Assembly: GCF_032854445.1 (NCBI RefSeq)
Contig: NC_088295.1
Location: forward strand, 22,183,385 to 22,247,384
DNA: 64,000 nucleotides
Origin: Liolophura sinensis
Taxonomy: Eukaryota; Mollusca; Polyplacophora; Chitonida; Chitonidae
Direction of reading: 5' to 3'
Part shown: in pieces, positions 13,501 through 22,680 of the stretch
Layout: each line of letters begins with the position of its first letter
How positions within the stretch are numbered: position 1 is the stretch's first letter
Program-made: the position numbers and the translations under genes
Notes under the pieces: model-generated
Told to the model about the DNA's origin: nothing
What the model saw: only the letters and a program-made list of their open reading frames with translations
The model's database searches: none

Positions 13501-15758
13501 ACCAGCAAAGAAACCTCCGCAGACTGAGCCCAAACCATTCGGGTTTGGGAACCAGCCTTTTAAGGATAACTCAGTCCAACCAAAGCCTACTGCACCCCCT
13601 CCTCCCCCACCCAGCAACTATGGTACTCAGAGCTCTGCAAATGCCCCAGCCAGCTATACAACTTCTACAGGTGCCTACAACACTCCCACAGCCCCTGCTA
13701 GTAATAACAGCGTCTGGAGCACAGGTGGTTACCAGCAACAAGCTAACGCAGGTGGCTACCAGCAGCAAGCCTCCACAGGTGGGTTCCAGCAGCAAGCTAC
13801 CACAGGCGGCTACCAGCAGGCCACCAGTAATACAACTAGTACAACAGGGAACCAGTCCACCACGGATTCCATGTACAACAACTGGTTCCAGGGAGGGAAC
13901 AGTGCTTACCAGACTGGTTACTATCAGCAGACAGCAGGAGACAACCAGTACCAGACGGGCACATCTCAGGGTGTGTACTCAACACCAGGGACTGCAGCAG
14001 CATCAACAACAGCAGCTGCAACCAATAGCCAGAGTCAGTACCAGTGGGGAACAGACCAGTCACAGTATGACTGGTCAACCGGTCAGTCTCAGTATTCGGG
14101 AACGGACACCAGTAATCAATCAGGATACAACTACCAACAACCCAATGCCTCTGATACTGTTGGTCAGTCATGGGCTTACACAAGCTATCAACAAGCTTCA
14201 GGGGGGTACGGTCAGCCGGCAGCATATCAAACTGGCACAGGTAACCAGAGCAGCACAGCTAGTGGATCAGCCCCAACATACCAGACACCTAGCCCTGCCT
14301 CAGGCCCTGGCAGACCAGGTATGCTACTTCTGTAGTTATGACATGTTCAGGAATGTGTGCGATAACAGCACTAAAAATTGGTACATAAATTTTTGTGATT
14401 TAGAAATCATCTTGTAATCATCAACAAGGAATGTCTTTGATAGTTTAATATAGGGCAGAAATTCCCACAAAGAGACACTATATTCAAAACTAACTTATTT
14501 TGTCTTCGTCTAGCATTGGGTCACAAGCACTGCCTGTGAAAGAAAAAGAAAAAAACAAAACCAGCAAATAATAAGCTATGTTGTGTTAATCTTCTATCGT
14601 GTAATGAAATTTTGTTTGTTCTACTGTAGGTTTTGAAAAGGTTTATAGACAACTTTGTGTGAAAAATCTCCCTGAGTCCCTGGGTTCAGTAAGTATTTTT
14701 TGTTAGCTTACTCTTTTTGTGATAGTTTCTCTGTGAGCTTACTTTATCCCTTGGCTTGATGATTGCTGATATTTTTTTGAAACTATTTTTAGTTGAAAAT
14801 TAAACCTGTCTGGGAGCCTCACAGGCCAAGACCACTATGTCTTGACTATAAATGTTGCATGTCCAAATCCAGTTTTGTCTTCTAAGCTTCCCAAGGTTCC
14901 TGTGATCCCTGGCATGGTGTGGGATGGAGATCACTGAACTCTGACCGCATACCTCAACCATTAAACCTCTGTACAAGTGACATATTCCCGATTACAAGTG
15001 AAACACCCATGGAATAAATAATAAAAATATTAAAGTAAAAAAACAGTAATCTTGTTTGTATGTATTTTTACCAGTGATGTGAGTTCTATTGACACATTTG
15101 TGCAGGTAAAGAACACAAAAAGAAACATAGATAATGTATTGTTTTTATACCAAAAAAAGAAATAACAATTACCACCTTAAATATTACGGGAAATGCCAGC
15201 CATGAATAGCAATTTTGATACAGCAATGGTTTGATGTTCAACATAATCTGGTATTACAGATGGAAATTAAGGCATTCTTTGATGACATGATGGTGAAGAA
15301 TGGTCTAACAGACACGAAGCCTACTGTGGCATCAGTCTCTGTGGGCCCAAAGGTTACATTCATTGAGGTAAGTACTGTCACATGATGTGATCTATTACCA
15401 TTATTTCACCAATGGCACCACTGTATTTAAAGCGTGTTGTAGTACAAGTACAGTGCTACAGTCTTAATAGCAAACAATAAAATCAGGCAAATCTTTTTGT
15501 CATAAAGGTTGTCTTGTCCACCAGAACCGTAGTTCGAATGCATTTGCTTTATGACATGAAAAGTTATACCAGTCCATGGTCATAATGTACTCTCTCTTTA
15601 AAGGCAATGTATCGCATAAAACAATAATTAATTTGTTTTAATTCCAGTTTCTGACAGATGATTTTGCTACCAAGGCTCTGACACTGAATGGTATTTTCTG
15701 CCTTCACAAAACTCTGAAGATAGAGAGGACAAACAGGTACAAAAGTCTTACCGGATGA
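1432..15758 (+). CDS. Gene A: multi-RRM, RGG/prion-like RNA-binding protein with U2AF65-like C-terminal RRM
   Basis: Coding exons join(1432-1500, 3983-4034, 5313-5537, 6225-6354, 7973-8106, 8354-8401, 8942-9071, 9459-9589, 9919-9957, 11153-11779, 11982-12016, 12246-12277, 12648-12713, 13405-14318, 14630-14688, 15260-15367, 15648-15758). Lengths sum to 2910 nt, 969 aa plus TGA, and every junction keeps frame. The start ATG (CACCATGG) is in an exon opening at about 1393, so upstream 5'UTR exon(s) are probable. Order in the protein: acidic region (~40-110), degenerate RRM (~116-200), RRM (~222-300), R/E/G-rich region (~320-550), helix motif (~566-600), Q/S/T/Y-rich region (~600-877), U2AF65-RRM1-like domain (~880-969). 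RNA binding is inferred from the domains; nuclear splicing or RNP scaffolding is a guess. I recognise no named family. Weakest points are the acceptor at 5313 (poor pyrimidine tract) and the donor at 5538 (GTGCGT). Gene B is its paralog. Confidence 0.82.
4165..4252 (-). mobile_element. SINE 3' fragment, inverted
   Basis: Plus-strand CTCAAGAATATTTCATTTTT and AGAATTATGGTGGGAGGGAA are the reverse complement of the SINE tail and body. Only this part is recognisable. Confidence 0.5.
4451..4540 (-). mobile_element. SINE 3' fragment, inverted, with tail
   Basis: It starts TATATTTATTTATTTCATTG, the reverse complement of the (AAAT)n tail, followed by TGGTGTTTTATGCCATACTC and AAGAATATTTCACTTATG. The 5' head is missing, as usual for truncated retroposed copies. 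Confidence 0.65.
5313..5537 (+). CDS. Gene A acidic low-complexity exon
   Basis: It encodes a D/E/G/K-rich, disordered stretch (residues ~41-115) with runs such as EEKDGDEEEGDSDAEKGDD, ending in a basic KAKKKRNK patch that could serve as a nuclear localisation signal. The phase-1 acceptor after GCGATCAG makes codon GAT across the 4034/5313 junction. The stronger-looking acceptor at 5191 cannot be used from the same donor, because it reads into TGA within two codons. Confidence 0.65.
6225..8106 (+). CDS. Gene A exons 4-5: degenerate RRM-like domain
   Basis: Two exons (6225-6354 and 7973-8106). The first reads AHVIYVYPVKLKDLVQPKL..., the second VLEVRFQGDKPPNLEELQTL.... The spacing of a beta strand, a helix, a second strand and a second helix suits an RRM, but aromatic RNP residues are missing, so RNA contact is doubtful. 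The call rests on alignment by eye with gene B exons 27770-27917 and 28424-28575 (AVIIYHVKPDDLKDVL; LEARFSSQKEAKEQM), which have identical phases (entry 1, internal 2, exit 1). The intron between the exons holds a full SINE and a truncated one. Confidence 0.68.
6429..6683 (+). mobile_element. Full-length tRNA-derived SINE with perfect 13-bp target-site duplication
   Basis: tRNA-like head with a pol III A-box-like segment (TGGCTCTCAGTTGGTTAGCG) and B-box-like GAGCTCAAGTCCAG. The body carries GTCTGCCAGCAACC and CACCATAATGCTAGC, the tail is ATTCTTGAGTACGGC plus (AAAT)n. It is flanked by AAGTACTACCTGA at 6416-6428 and 6684-6696, identical copies, showing L1-type insertion. The 255-bp body matches the copy at 59.9 kb. 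Inserted just downstream of gene A exon 4. Confidence 0.85.
7382..7484 (+). mobile_element. SINE copy with large internal deletion
   Basis: It keeps the very start (GGGGGGCCT), a stretch of the head (AATGACCCAGTAGTCTCCCA, CCAATGCGGTAGCTGT) and then jumps to the tail (ATATTCTTGAGTACAGC and repeated AAAT). B-box and middle body are missing. Same family as 6429-6683. Confidence 0.7.
8942..9589 (+). CDS. Gene A exons 7-8: RRM domain
   Basis: Two exons (8942-9071 and 9459-9589). RNP2-like strand is ATVYIENLPP, the helix follows as RPEMLKFLYP, then the RNP1-side strand HALLKFATTEEAKAVV and the closing strand KRYLAVKFMD. The order of secondary structure is that of a canonical RRM, though the RNP1 octamer is poor in aromatics. 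Gene B has the same domain (RCVFVSNVPS ... CMLEYPTQEEAEEIV) split by an intron at the same place and phase (phase 2, after a glycine). The 9458 acceptor is TTGTAG with a short pyrimidine tract; frame and homology support it. Confidence 0.8.
9992..10588. mobile_element. MITE-like element with terminal inverted repeats in gene A intron 9
   Basis: The left end reads GGTGGGCATAAAATAATAAG and continues CCATACTTTGA. The reverse complement of the right end reads GGTGGGCATAAAAAATAGG and continues CCGTACTCTGA. This gives about 30 nt of imperfect terminal inverted repeats bounding 597 bp without coding capacity, typical of a nonautonomous DNA transposon. No clear target-site duplication is visible, so superfamily is undetermined. 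Confidence 0.6.
11153..11779 (+). CDS. Gene A exon 10: basic/acidic/RGG-rich linker exon
   Basis: A 627-nt exon encoding residues ~320-528. It opens basic (RKNKHRRYETQESYDDGWRD, KKKSRPPKHMRKLL), passes an E7 run, and ends in arginine/glycine/proline/tyrosine repeats (GFGRGRRGRDHRF, FRGMRGGFRPRPPPMDYQGGYGGYG). RGG/RG-rich tracts generally bind RNA, are arginine-methylated and promote condensation; that is family knowledge, not seen here. Long antisense ORFs over the exon are shadows of its GC-richer, repetitive codons. Confidence 0.82.
12648..14318 (+). CDS. Gene A exons 13-14: helix motif and prion-like Q/S/T/Y-rich domain
   Basis: The junction 12713/13405 assembles DKLKGELMDQLGKLASGDM, then DPDTLSRLAEKVREV, a short amphipathic motif also present in gene B (NLRGELLKQLQVLETGNVSD, PSDLSYIAQKLKQV) at the same intron position (phase 2). 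After it comes a ~280-residue low-complexity region rich in Q, S, T, Y, N and G, with four tandem units of the GGYQQQA(N/S/T) type and many QY pairs. Composition resembles the prion-like domains of FET/hnRNP-type proteins. The conserved motif could be a partner-binding or dimerisation element; its function is unknown to me. Confidence 0.78.
13085..13200 (+). mobile_element. Diverged, internally deleted SINE remnant
   Basis: GAGTTCCAAGTCCAGCTCAT (B-box part) is followed at once by GCCACCATAATGCTGGTCAG and GTGAAATATTCTTGTACGGC. Head-proximal and tail elements are therefore fused with the middle deleted. It lies in the intron before gene A exon 14. Confidence 0.55.
14630..15758 (+). CDS. Gene A exons 15-17: C-terminal U2AF65-RRM1-like domain
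   Basis: Three exons (14630-14688, 15260-15367, 15648-15758), phases 0 and 0 between them. The domain reads RQLCVKNLPESLGS, MEIKAFFDDMMVKNGLTD, VASVSVGPKVTFIEF, KALTLNGIFCLHKTLKI, then ends ERTNRYKSLTG and TGA. The spacing, the long first helix followed by NGLT, and the ending K-I-x-R-x-x-x-Y-x-x-L-x-G parallel RRM1 of the U2AF large subunit, which ends in the same Y-x-P-L-P-G type linker. I infer descent from, or convergence on, the polypyrimidine-tract-binding RRM. In gene A the domain is intact. Confidence 0.78.
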
Positions 15759-17242
15759 GGATAAGACAATGTCAATGATAACATTGATAATACCCATATG
15801 ATGTCAGAATTAATCATCAGTTTGTCTCTCTTGTATTTTCAAAGTGTGAATTGTACAGACTGGATCCAAACTAGTTGTCAGTTGCTGAAAATACCACATG
15901 AAAAACTGAGGATATTTAAGATTTTTTAACCATTTGCGTAGAACATTTTGAGACCCTTCTCATTTTTGTTGGCTCCAGTTGGTACATTAGTTCCCAATCA
16001 CTATAAAACTTTCTTTCAGTTACATTTCTAATACTGTATTTCACTCCACCAACTCAGTTTTTAAAAGAGCTGATGCAAACTGAGTACATATTTATTTTAA
16101 TGTTTAACTTGCATGATGAAGCAGCAGACTAAATACTACCTGTGTTAATGTCGAACATACGAATTCTTTATCAGCTGATGATTTATGTGTGCCAATTTGA
16201 GATAGTTTTGATGTCTAATTCCATAGTGTACATGTAGAAGCATATTATTGATGTCTTTTATGCACGTGATGAAATGTGGATTTCCACAATAACAGACTTC
16301 AGTGCCTGGCTGAATCATAGTTTATTCCAACACAATGCCACTTAATTTTTGAAGAAAAAATAGTATACTATTTTGTTGACTTAATTGGTGAGAGAATGGC
16401 ATTGATTCAACGTCTCTTGCACCTGCTCAATTTAATTGGCATTGTAAATGTAGGCGACTCTATGGAGATGTAATAGACTATGTTTTGTACAAGTAGTAAT
16501 ATGTCTTGTCTGCAATCATCACCTACTGTTTTAATTTCATTTTTATTCATTTGTTTTGTTGTCATACTATCATGCAATGTTCTGATTTCGTCAAGTTGTT
16601 AAAGTTTGTGGTGTACAGATATTGTTATATGTAGTTGTACAGTTTATCTGTATCTGGAATAGCTTCAACACTTAAAGGTTTTCAGTTTCCTTGTATTTCT
16701 TTATACCTTTTATACTACTGGGTTTGACTTTTGTGCACTTTGACGAGAATCCGGGCAGGAGCAGAACTTATGCATGGCTGTTCAGAAGCCTGACACTGGC
16801 AATATAAGGTGTCACTGAATAATTCTATGTTTTATGTGACATCCTTTTTTTTGCTTGTTGATTCTTAATTTTTTTTTTTTTGATCTATGGAAGTATTAAC
16901 TGCCGATGGATTCCAAGTCAAAAGTCAAGCCCTATACTAAAACATGTCATTGTGTCTAGTTTCAACGCTGACAGCTTGTCATGGATCATTGTAATATTTT
17001 TCATTTATTGCACTCATTACATTTTTGTCTGATACTGCATTCCATGAGTTCGCTGTTATAATTAGGGAAAAAATTACTGGTAAAGATACTGCTACAAATG
17101 TGAAAGATTCTCTACTTGTTTATTGTAGAGATTATGGATGAAAATTATTGTCATAACTGAGCTGGATTTGTGTGTAATTATACTTCAAAAGATAATCAAG
17201 ATGGACTTGCTTTGTCCGTGGGTCTTTTTGGTGTGAGGTTTA

Positions 17243-17248
17243 AATAAA
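17243..17248 (+). terminator. Candidate poly(A) signal of gene A (proximal)
   Basis: An AATAAA about 1.5 kb after the stop codon at 15758. The interval 15759-17240 has no ORF of note and is AT-rich, as expected for a 3'UTR. A second signal lies 295 nt further on. Confidence 0.4.
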
Positions 17249-17537
17249 TTGCATTATTCAGTCTTGTGACATGTCCTACAAATCTGCCCTTTCATTTGTT
17301 CCATGTATCATTGTTCCTGGTTACCTTAATGATGTGTATAATCGGTTTGATGTTTTATCCATACTCAGTGTCATATTAAACGTTGGAGTCCCTTGTTTGG
17401 TGACCATGAAAAGCACACCTTTGTGTGAGTCGTGTGAAAAATGTAAATATCATGAAGAATCTAGACTATGAATTACCTGTCATGAACTTTTTCACATCAC
17501 TGTTTTCTCAGACCACACAACTTGTTCATATATCTGA

Positions 17538-17543
17538 AATAAA
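17538..17543 (+). terminator. Candidate poly(A) signal of gene A (distal)
   Basis: AATAAA in TCTGAAATAAACAAAT. CpG content rises soon after this point, which fits the end of a transcribed, CpG-depleted unit near 17.6 kb. Which of the two sites is used cannot be told from sequence alone. Confidence 0.4.
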
Positions 17544-18324
17544 CAAATATATGACCCTATTTTGTGAAATTGTTACTTAGACTTTTTATTATACGAAAGT
17601 AAAGTATTGTCATACATTTTGCAGATGATAAATTTAATTCTGTTCAAACTCATTGGACGATGCACGTATGGACACGTACATGTACTACAGTGTTCTAGTG
17701 TAAGGGACGAGTGTCTTATCAGCACTGTCAGCAGGCGAGGATTTCCGGTTGACCGGCTGGAGGTCAGCAGGCGTCCTAACGCTTTAAGGCGTAGCTACGA
17801 ACAACCTTTTTCGCGAGTATAGCCCGTGATGTCCCAACGCCACGCGTCCTCACGCTAACCTCCCCGGGTGGATGGCACTACATTTCTCTTGGTATTGAAA
17901 AAACTTCATTTCGAACTGTGGAGCCAAATGCTAAGCGGCAAAAATCAGTTAAACACGTGTTGCCAATTGTATTTACGGTCCATTACGACTTTCATCTTCG
18001 TCTGTACTACAAGCCAAACAGCTATTCCAGGATGTACGTAGACTTGGAATAGATTAGGATCAAGATTTGCTCATTCGATCTTTCGATTATATAGAAAATC
18101 TCTGTGAACATGGTACAATCCTTTGGATTTTGGAGATTTCCGATGCCAGCGGTAGAGGCTAGAGTGTGGTTACCTACATTCTTCTTATAAACCTGCAAGA
18201 AGTAATCCACTCTCCCGTTGTTATCGCAAAATACAAAGCCGTGTCCCCTCTAGAAGATAACCATGATAGGGCGAAACACATTTTTAACACGTTTGTTACT
18301 AACCATCGAACAGAAGTTTTAGAA

Positions 18325-18651
18325 ATGTCTGAACCGAGTTCAGAATACATGGATACAAGCGGTAACCCAGCAGGTCAAGGGTCACGTGTACAAGACACGA
18401 ATCAAGGTGTCGAAGAGAATGGACGTTCCTGGTCAGTAATCGCTAGACCATTTTCCAAAACGTTCAACACAAACCACCAAAGAACTAACAAAGTAAGAAA
18501 TTATGACGGATTCATGCAGAGAATCAGTCAAAAGTTCCCAGTAATGACTGAAAGACAAGAAGACTTGTTTCAAGGTCATTCCATTCCGTGGATGCCAGAA
18601 TCAGGATGGACACATTGGCTGATGGCTACAGTAAAATCAGCAAACCAGTGA
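18325..18651 (+). CDS. Unrecognised coding-like ORF 1 (possibly a decayed fragment)
   Basis: A 108-aa reading frame begins MSEPSSEYMDTSGN, preceded by AGAAATG, and ends TVKSANQ and TGA; the frame is open upstream to 18166. Composition is normal for protein (ARPFSKTFNTNHQRTN, GHSIPWMPESGWTHW), with none of the low complexity of random AT-rich ORFs. I recognise no family. The next ORF begins about 10 nt downstream in another frame, so the two could be one gene broken by a frameshift, two exons, or chance. Confidence 0.3.
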   Translation: MSEPSSEYMDTSGNPAGQGSRVQDTNQGVEENGRSWSVIARPFSKTFNTNHQRTNKVRNYDGFMQRISQKFPVMTERQEDLFQGHSIPWMPESGWTHWLMATVKSANQ

Positions 18652-18661
18652 ACTTGCATGA

Positions 18662-19018
18662 GTTCCCTTTGTTTCTTGTGGCGAAAACTTAGCAAGGGCA
18701 GTTGCGTGGAGACATGTTGAGCATGGAGAAATGGCAGATTTTCGCAATGATCTGTACACGCCAGTGAGCCTCGTAGAACCAGATCCAGTAAAGAAACAAG
18801 TGATAGTGGACACGGAAATGAAAAAGTTTAAGCATCAGAACAGTGCCATGCTGAAGTTAAATTCTGTTCAGCTGAAGTCTAAAGTCAGCCGATTAGTGCC
18901 TTATACATATGTATGCCTTATACGCGAAGTTCAATGTAAATATTTCGCTGACGAGATTGAAGCTCTTTCATGTCAAGGCAATCAAACTTTCTCCGCAATA
19001 GCCCTCGAAGAAGAGTAG
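18662..19018 (+). CDS. Unrecognised coding-like ORF 2 (possibly the continuation of ORF 1)
   Basis: The frame is open from 18662 (VPFVSCGENLARAVAWRHVE) through an internal ATG at 18731 (MADFRNDLYTPVSLVEPD) to TAG at 19016-19018. The Met-initiated form is 95 aa. It has a balanced composition, no signal peptide or membrane segment, and some alternating charged/hydrophobic stretches (KKQVIVDTEMKKFKHQN). No homology is recognised. Its position in the CpG-retaining tract leaves open an inserted or old gene fragment. Confidence 0.3.
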   Translation, partial: VPFVSCGENLARAVAWRHVEHGEMADFRNDLYTPVSLVEPDPVKKQVIVDTEMKKFKHQNSAMLKLNSVQLKSKVSRLVPYTYVCLIREVQCKYFADEIEALSCQGNQTFSAIALEEE

Positions 19019-20449
19019 TCTAGACCCATTGCTGTTTTAAAAGATTAAGTAAGTGACAGACACGATCGCGCCAGCATTTATATTACGCTGCAAAACATCC
19101 CGTTTTGTCACCAAAGGGCTTCCCTCTTTCGATGAAATCCATAGATCAAATCCATAGGGGGCACTTGAGATATACGTACACGAGGTTTCACGAAAGGTGC
19201 TGGATTGTAGGAGCTAGCGGACGGCCAGTCAGTCAATTTTGTACAAATGCACACCCTATTCCAATGTACTTTCCAAAGGTAGATGTCCAGGAAAGGCCAA
19301 CTTTCAGAAGGATCGGTTTCCTGTCACGCCGACTCTGCGACAAAGAGAAATAGTATCATTTGTGACGTTGTAAATTATCTTTACTTGGATTGCAATATGC
19401 AGAAAGGCCCTGCAAATGACGCGTGCATATCGCACCTTTTAGCATTTGTTAGATCCTGTGAGTGATGTGATATTTTCGGCCAACGTCATTAGTTATTACC
19501 TCAAAAGCTGCATGGTGTGTCAAGCTTATTCCAGCAAACGTCTTAACATAAGTTTCTTAAGCATTGAAGTGAGTATAATTCTGTTTTAAGTAAATCTAAA
19601 CAGAACGCCCAGAATCTCTGGCACTCTGGTTCATATAACTTAGTTCAGTTCCGCTTAGGGCTGTATATTTTTCGTGTTGAATTAGATCGCTACGTTGGAA
19701 ATATGCATATTTTCAACCAAAGCGCAACTTATATATACACAGTTTGATTATCGACATCTTATGGCATAGTACACGATTTCATTCATTAGCCTACAACATT
19801 CCTCCGTCTTTTCAACGTTTTGGAGAGATATGGGGACGCTTGCAGAAGCTCTACTGCTCCCAACAGATTAATTATAAATATGGGGGTAAAAGAGAAAAAA
19901 ACATAGGAAAGAATTACACACGTTATGAAGCATGATATATCACACATAAGACATTTCCAGTCAGTCTGCAGTTATATTCAATTTGCTACAAATTTTGTAT
20001 ACTAACAATGAACTGATAATCCACACGTCACATAACACCAATAGTGCAATTAATTTACAGCCTGTACACCTATTTCCGCATGTTATAAATACGGTGTCGT
20101 CGTAGCGACAATGTTTACTTGGAGTCACACGCCGAATGATCTTCATCGGCCAGTCAAAGTTTTGTTAAAAATTATCTGACCTTCATCATCGTTGTTTCCG
20201 TCTCGGTTGCAAGGATTGGAGGAATTCCGGTCTCCTGCGGCTGCTCCAAAACGTATCCGTCATGCACTGCACGGCACGGTCAGTTTTCCGACTGTGTTTG
20301 AAAAATCGATGCTGACAAAACTAGGAAATTCCGTATCACACGCATGACACAGGGAATATGGGATGACTGTTCATATTGCATGATACGTCTGCCACGAAGT
20401 TCACAGGTACTTCACACATACTTCAGGCATCGCGGCGTCGAGAATCCTT

Positions 20450-20550
20450 AGTCCGAGTTGGTTGTGGAATATTTGGATACGCCAAATATGAGCAGCCATG
20501 AATATAAAGTCTCCAAATATCCCTCAACCAACAGTCAGTGCACTCGGACT
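20450..20550. repeat. Imperfect palindrome (stem-loop)
   Basis: The left arm at 20450-20477 reads AGTCCGAGTTGGTTGTGGAA then TATTTGGA. The right arm (20512-20550) is its reverse complement with an 11-nt insertion: TCCAAATATCCCTCAACCAA ... CTCGGACT. The loop is 34 nt. CGAGAATCCT also occurs on both sides as a direct repeat (~20439 and ~20552). Confidence 0.6.
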
Positions 20551-21216
20551 GCGAGAATCCTCCGCATAACACCTGTCATCCTCTCCGACACTCCTCTCAT
20601 AAAGGACGAATACAAGAAGTTAAAAATCCCGCAGGTACCAGCATTGCAGAGATATTTAACCATATAGCTAAGTGCATCGTCCACATTAATTGCATCGATT
20701 TCCACGAAGTTGTTGCACAATCTGACCCGTTTTCAGTCTTTCCTGATTTATCTTGGTTAGTATGAGAAATGATCTCATTTTCTTGAATAGAAGTGTTGTT
20801 TAGTAGAAGGCAGCTTGGCTTTCAGACAAGTACAGTATAATCACATAACGCGACATCAATTAAGTTCAAAACTGTAGTGTTTAGTACATGTGTACATGTA
20901 ACATGTTAGTGCAAGAACACATATGACGCGACATCTGAGCCGAGCGACATGGCATGGCCGTTTTTACCGTTGAAGAAAGAGAATAAAATAAGAAACTAAT
21001 TCAGGTAACTCGGGCAAAGTAATTTCCCCCGACTCCGGGGCCAATGAAAAATTATTTCAAATATCAGCATTTTGACTGGTTGGTTAAGTCGGGAGAAAGT
21101 ACTTTCCCTTGCATTAGCAGAACAGTTTTGTTATTCTGATTTTTTTTTCAATGGCTAAATAATGTAAGAATTATAAAACTACATGTAGGCCTGTGTCAGT
21201 TTCCGCGCGTTCGTAG

Positions 21217-21260
21217 CCTCCCCCCCCCCCCCCAAAAAAAAAAAACACACACACAAAACG
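21217..21260. repeat. Low-complexity poly-C / poly-A / (CA)n tract
   Basis: A C run is followed by an A run and ACACACACAC. The same C-run then CA-run arrangement occurs at 5062-5100 in gene A intron 2. Run lengths in the assembly should be treated as approximate. Confidence 0.7.
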
Positions 21261-22680
21261 GAAAGGGGGGGTGCCCCAGATGGACACATAGGCCTAAGGA
21301 CCGTTCTAAATGATAAGATATAAATAGAGATTTGCACGCTTTAGTCCATGTCATTGTCTTGGCATATAATTAGGTCAGCTCTTAAACACTGATCTGTTTA
21401 TATAGGCCTACGTTGTGCATAGGTCCTATTTGCTGTTTTAAAAAGATTATTGAGCCTTACACTGCAGCATTGTTATGTTTAAAATAACTTGAACGATTAA
21501 AGATATTGCAGAATAGAAATTTGTACTTTCAGACTTTAAGAGACGCTTAAATACCTCTATTCGTTGTTTCTACTTTTTGGTCTAAAGGTGGAGAGAGAGA
21601 CAAAGTTGGCTACTGGTATTGCAGAGAATTTTCATTTTAAGTCTATATTCACTGTATGCAACATGGATTATCTCAACCAGTAATATGAGAATTTTAAGAC
21701 CCTTTGATTCGAGGCTGGAAAAGTTCTCTAGTCTGCCATGTACCGGTTACGTACAAAAGAAAATGGAATCGTTAATGTACCGTAGTTGGATGGTACTTGT
21801 TTTTGAAGTATATACCACAAAGCACCAATTCCTAGTTTCACTGCCATCATTGGTAAAAAAAAATTGTCATCTGCTGTGACAAGCGTGCAGTAAATCTTCA
21901 AAACACAGCATAGTTATCGTTCTTGACCAGTTCGTGGATGCCGATCACTGAACTGAGCTCAGGCTATGAAACCGTATTCACTTTTGAAGAAGATTTGAAA
22001 TACTCGTGTAAGTAATAATGTCATAACGACAGCTCTTAATGTATACATAATTACTAGTATTCAAAGAATAAGACCAGCTTTGTTGTTGATCTGCAACGTT
22101 TGTTTGGAATGGAAGACACGAAAACTGAACCCCGTGTAATGAGCCTTTGTATTCCGCCATCCCCTTTCCCATATGCATGTAAAGGTGGAGTCAACCTTTT
22201 GGTGTTTAACCACATAGAATCATCTGGCCAAAGCATTTTGCCCATCTTTGCTGATGCTGTTTGTGCAAATTCTATAGAAATAGTAACGTTATGGAATCTC
22301 CTGTGAGTATAAGTTATCTCCCGTAACAGATAATTCAAAACATTTAATGAAAGGTCACAAAAACGCATTAAATGACCGTTGTTTCTCAATTGATAGAGCT
22401 ACACTGTAGACATTCTCCTTTCTCAATCCAAGTCCATTGAACATTTCATATTATGTGTGAGATGATAAGTAAACATTAAAACAACAATTGAAGACTGAAC
22501 TAAAAATAGGTGCAGTCAGCAATATGCAGCTCGCAGGAGAAGGAATCCAAATCTTTGCCGTATTTTGTTTTTTGATCTGGGAGAACCTGTTCTTGTAGAA
22601 AGTAGGTTTTGCAGTTCTGCAGTTGGATTGTTCATGAGTTTTACACTTATCAATATTTTCACTGACTGCAATTAGCCTGT

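Larger units (their letters stand above)
17640..20900. other. CpG-retaining intergenic tract between genes A and B
   Basis: CpG dinucleotides are visibly frequent here (GGCGAGGATTTCCGGTTGAC, CAACGCCACGCGTCCTCACG) while the flanking gene bodies are nearly CpG-free. In invertebrates with gene-body methylation this marks unmethylated, untranscribed or promoter DNA; it could also mark inserted foreign DNA. A short direct repeat, GTCAGCAGGCG, occurs at about 17727 and 17764. It contains the unrecognised ORFs at 18.3-19.0 kb and a palindrome at 20.45 kb. A promoter of gene B could be here. Confidence 0.5.

Noticed and set aside
13545-14417. Plus-strand 290-aa ORF in an alternative frame
   Set aside because: Frame shadow of the Q/S/Y-rich exon 14; the other frame joins both neighbours in phase.
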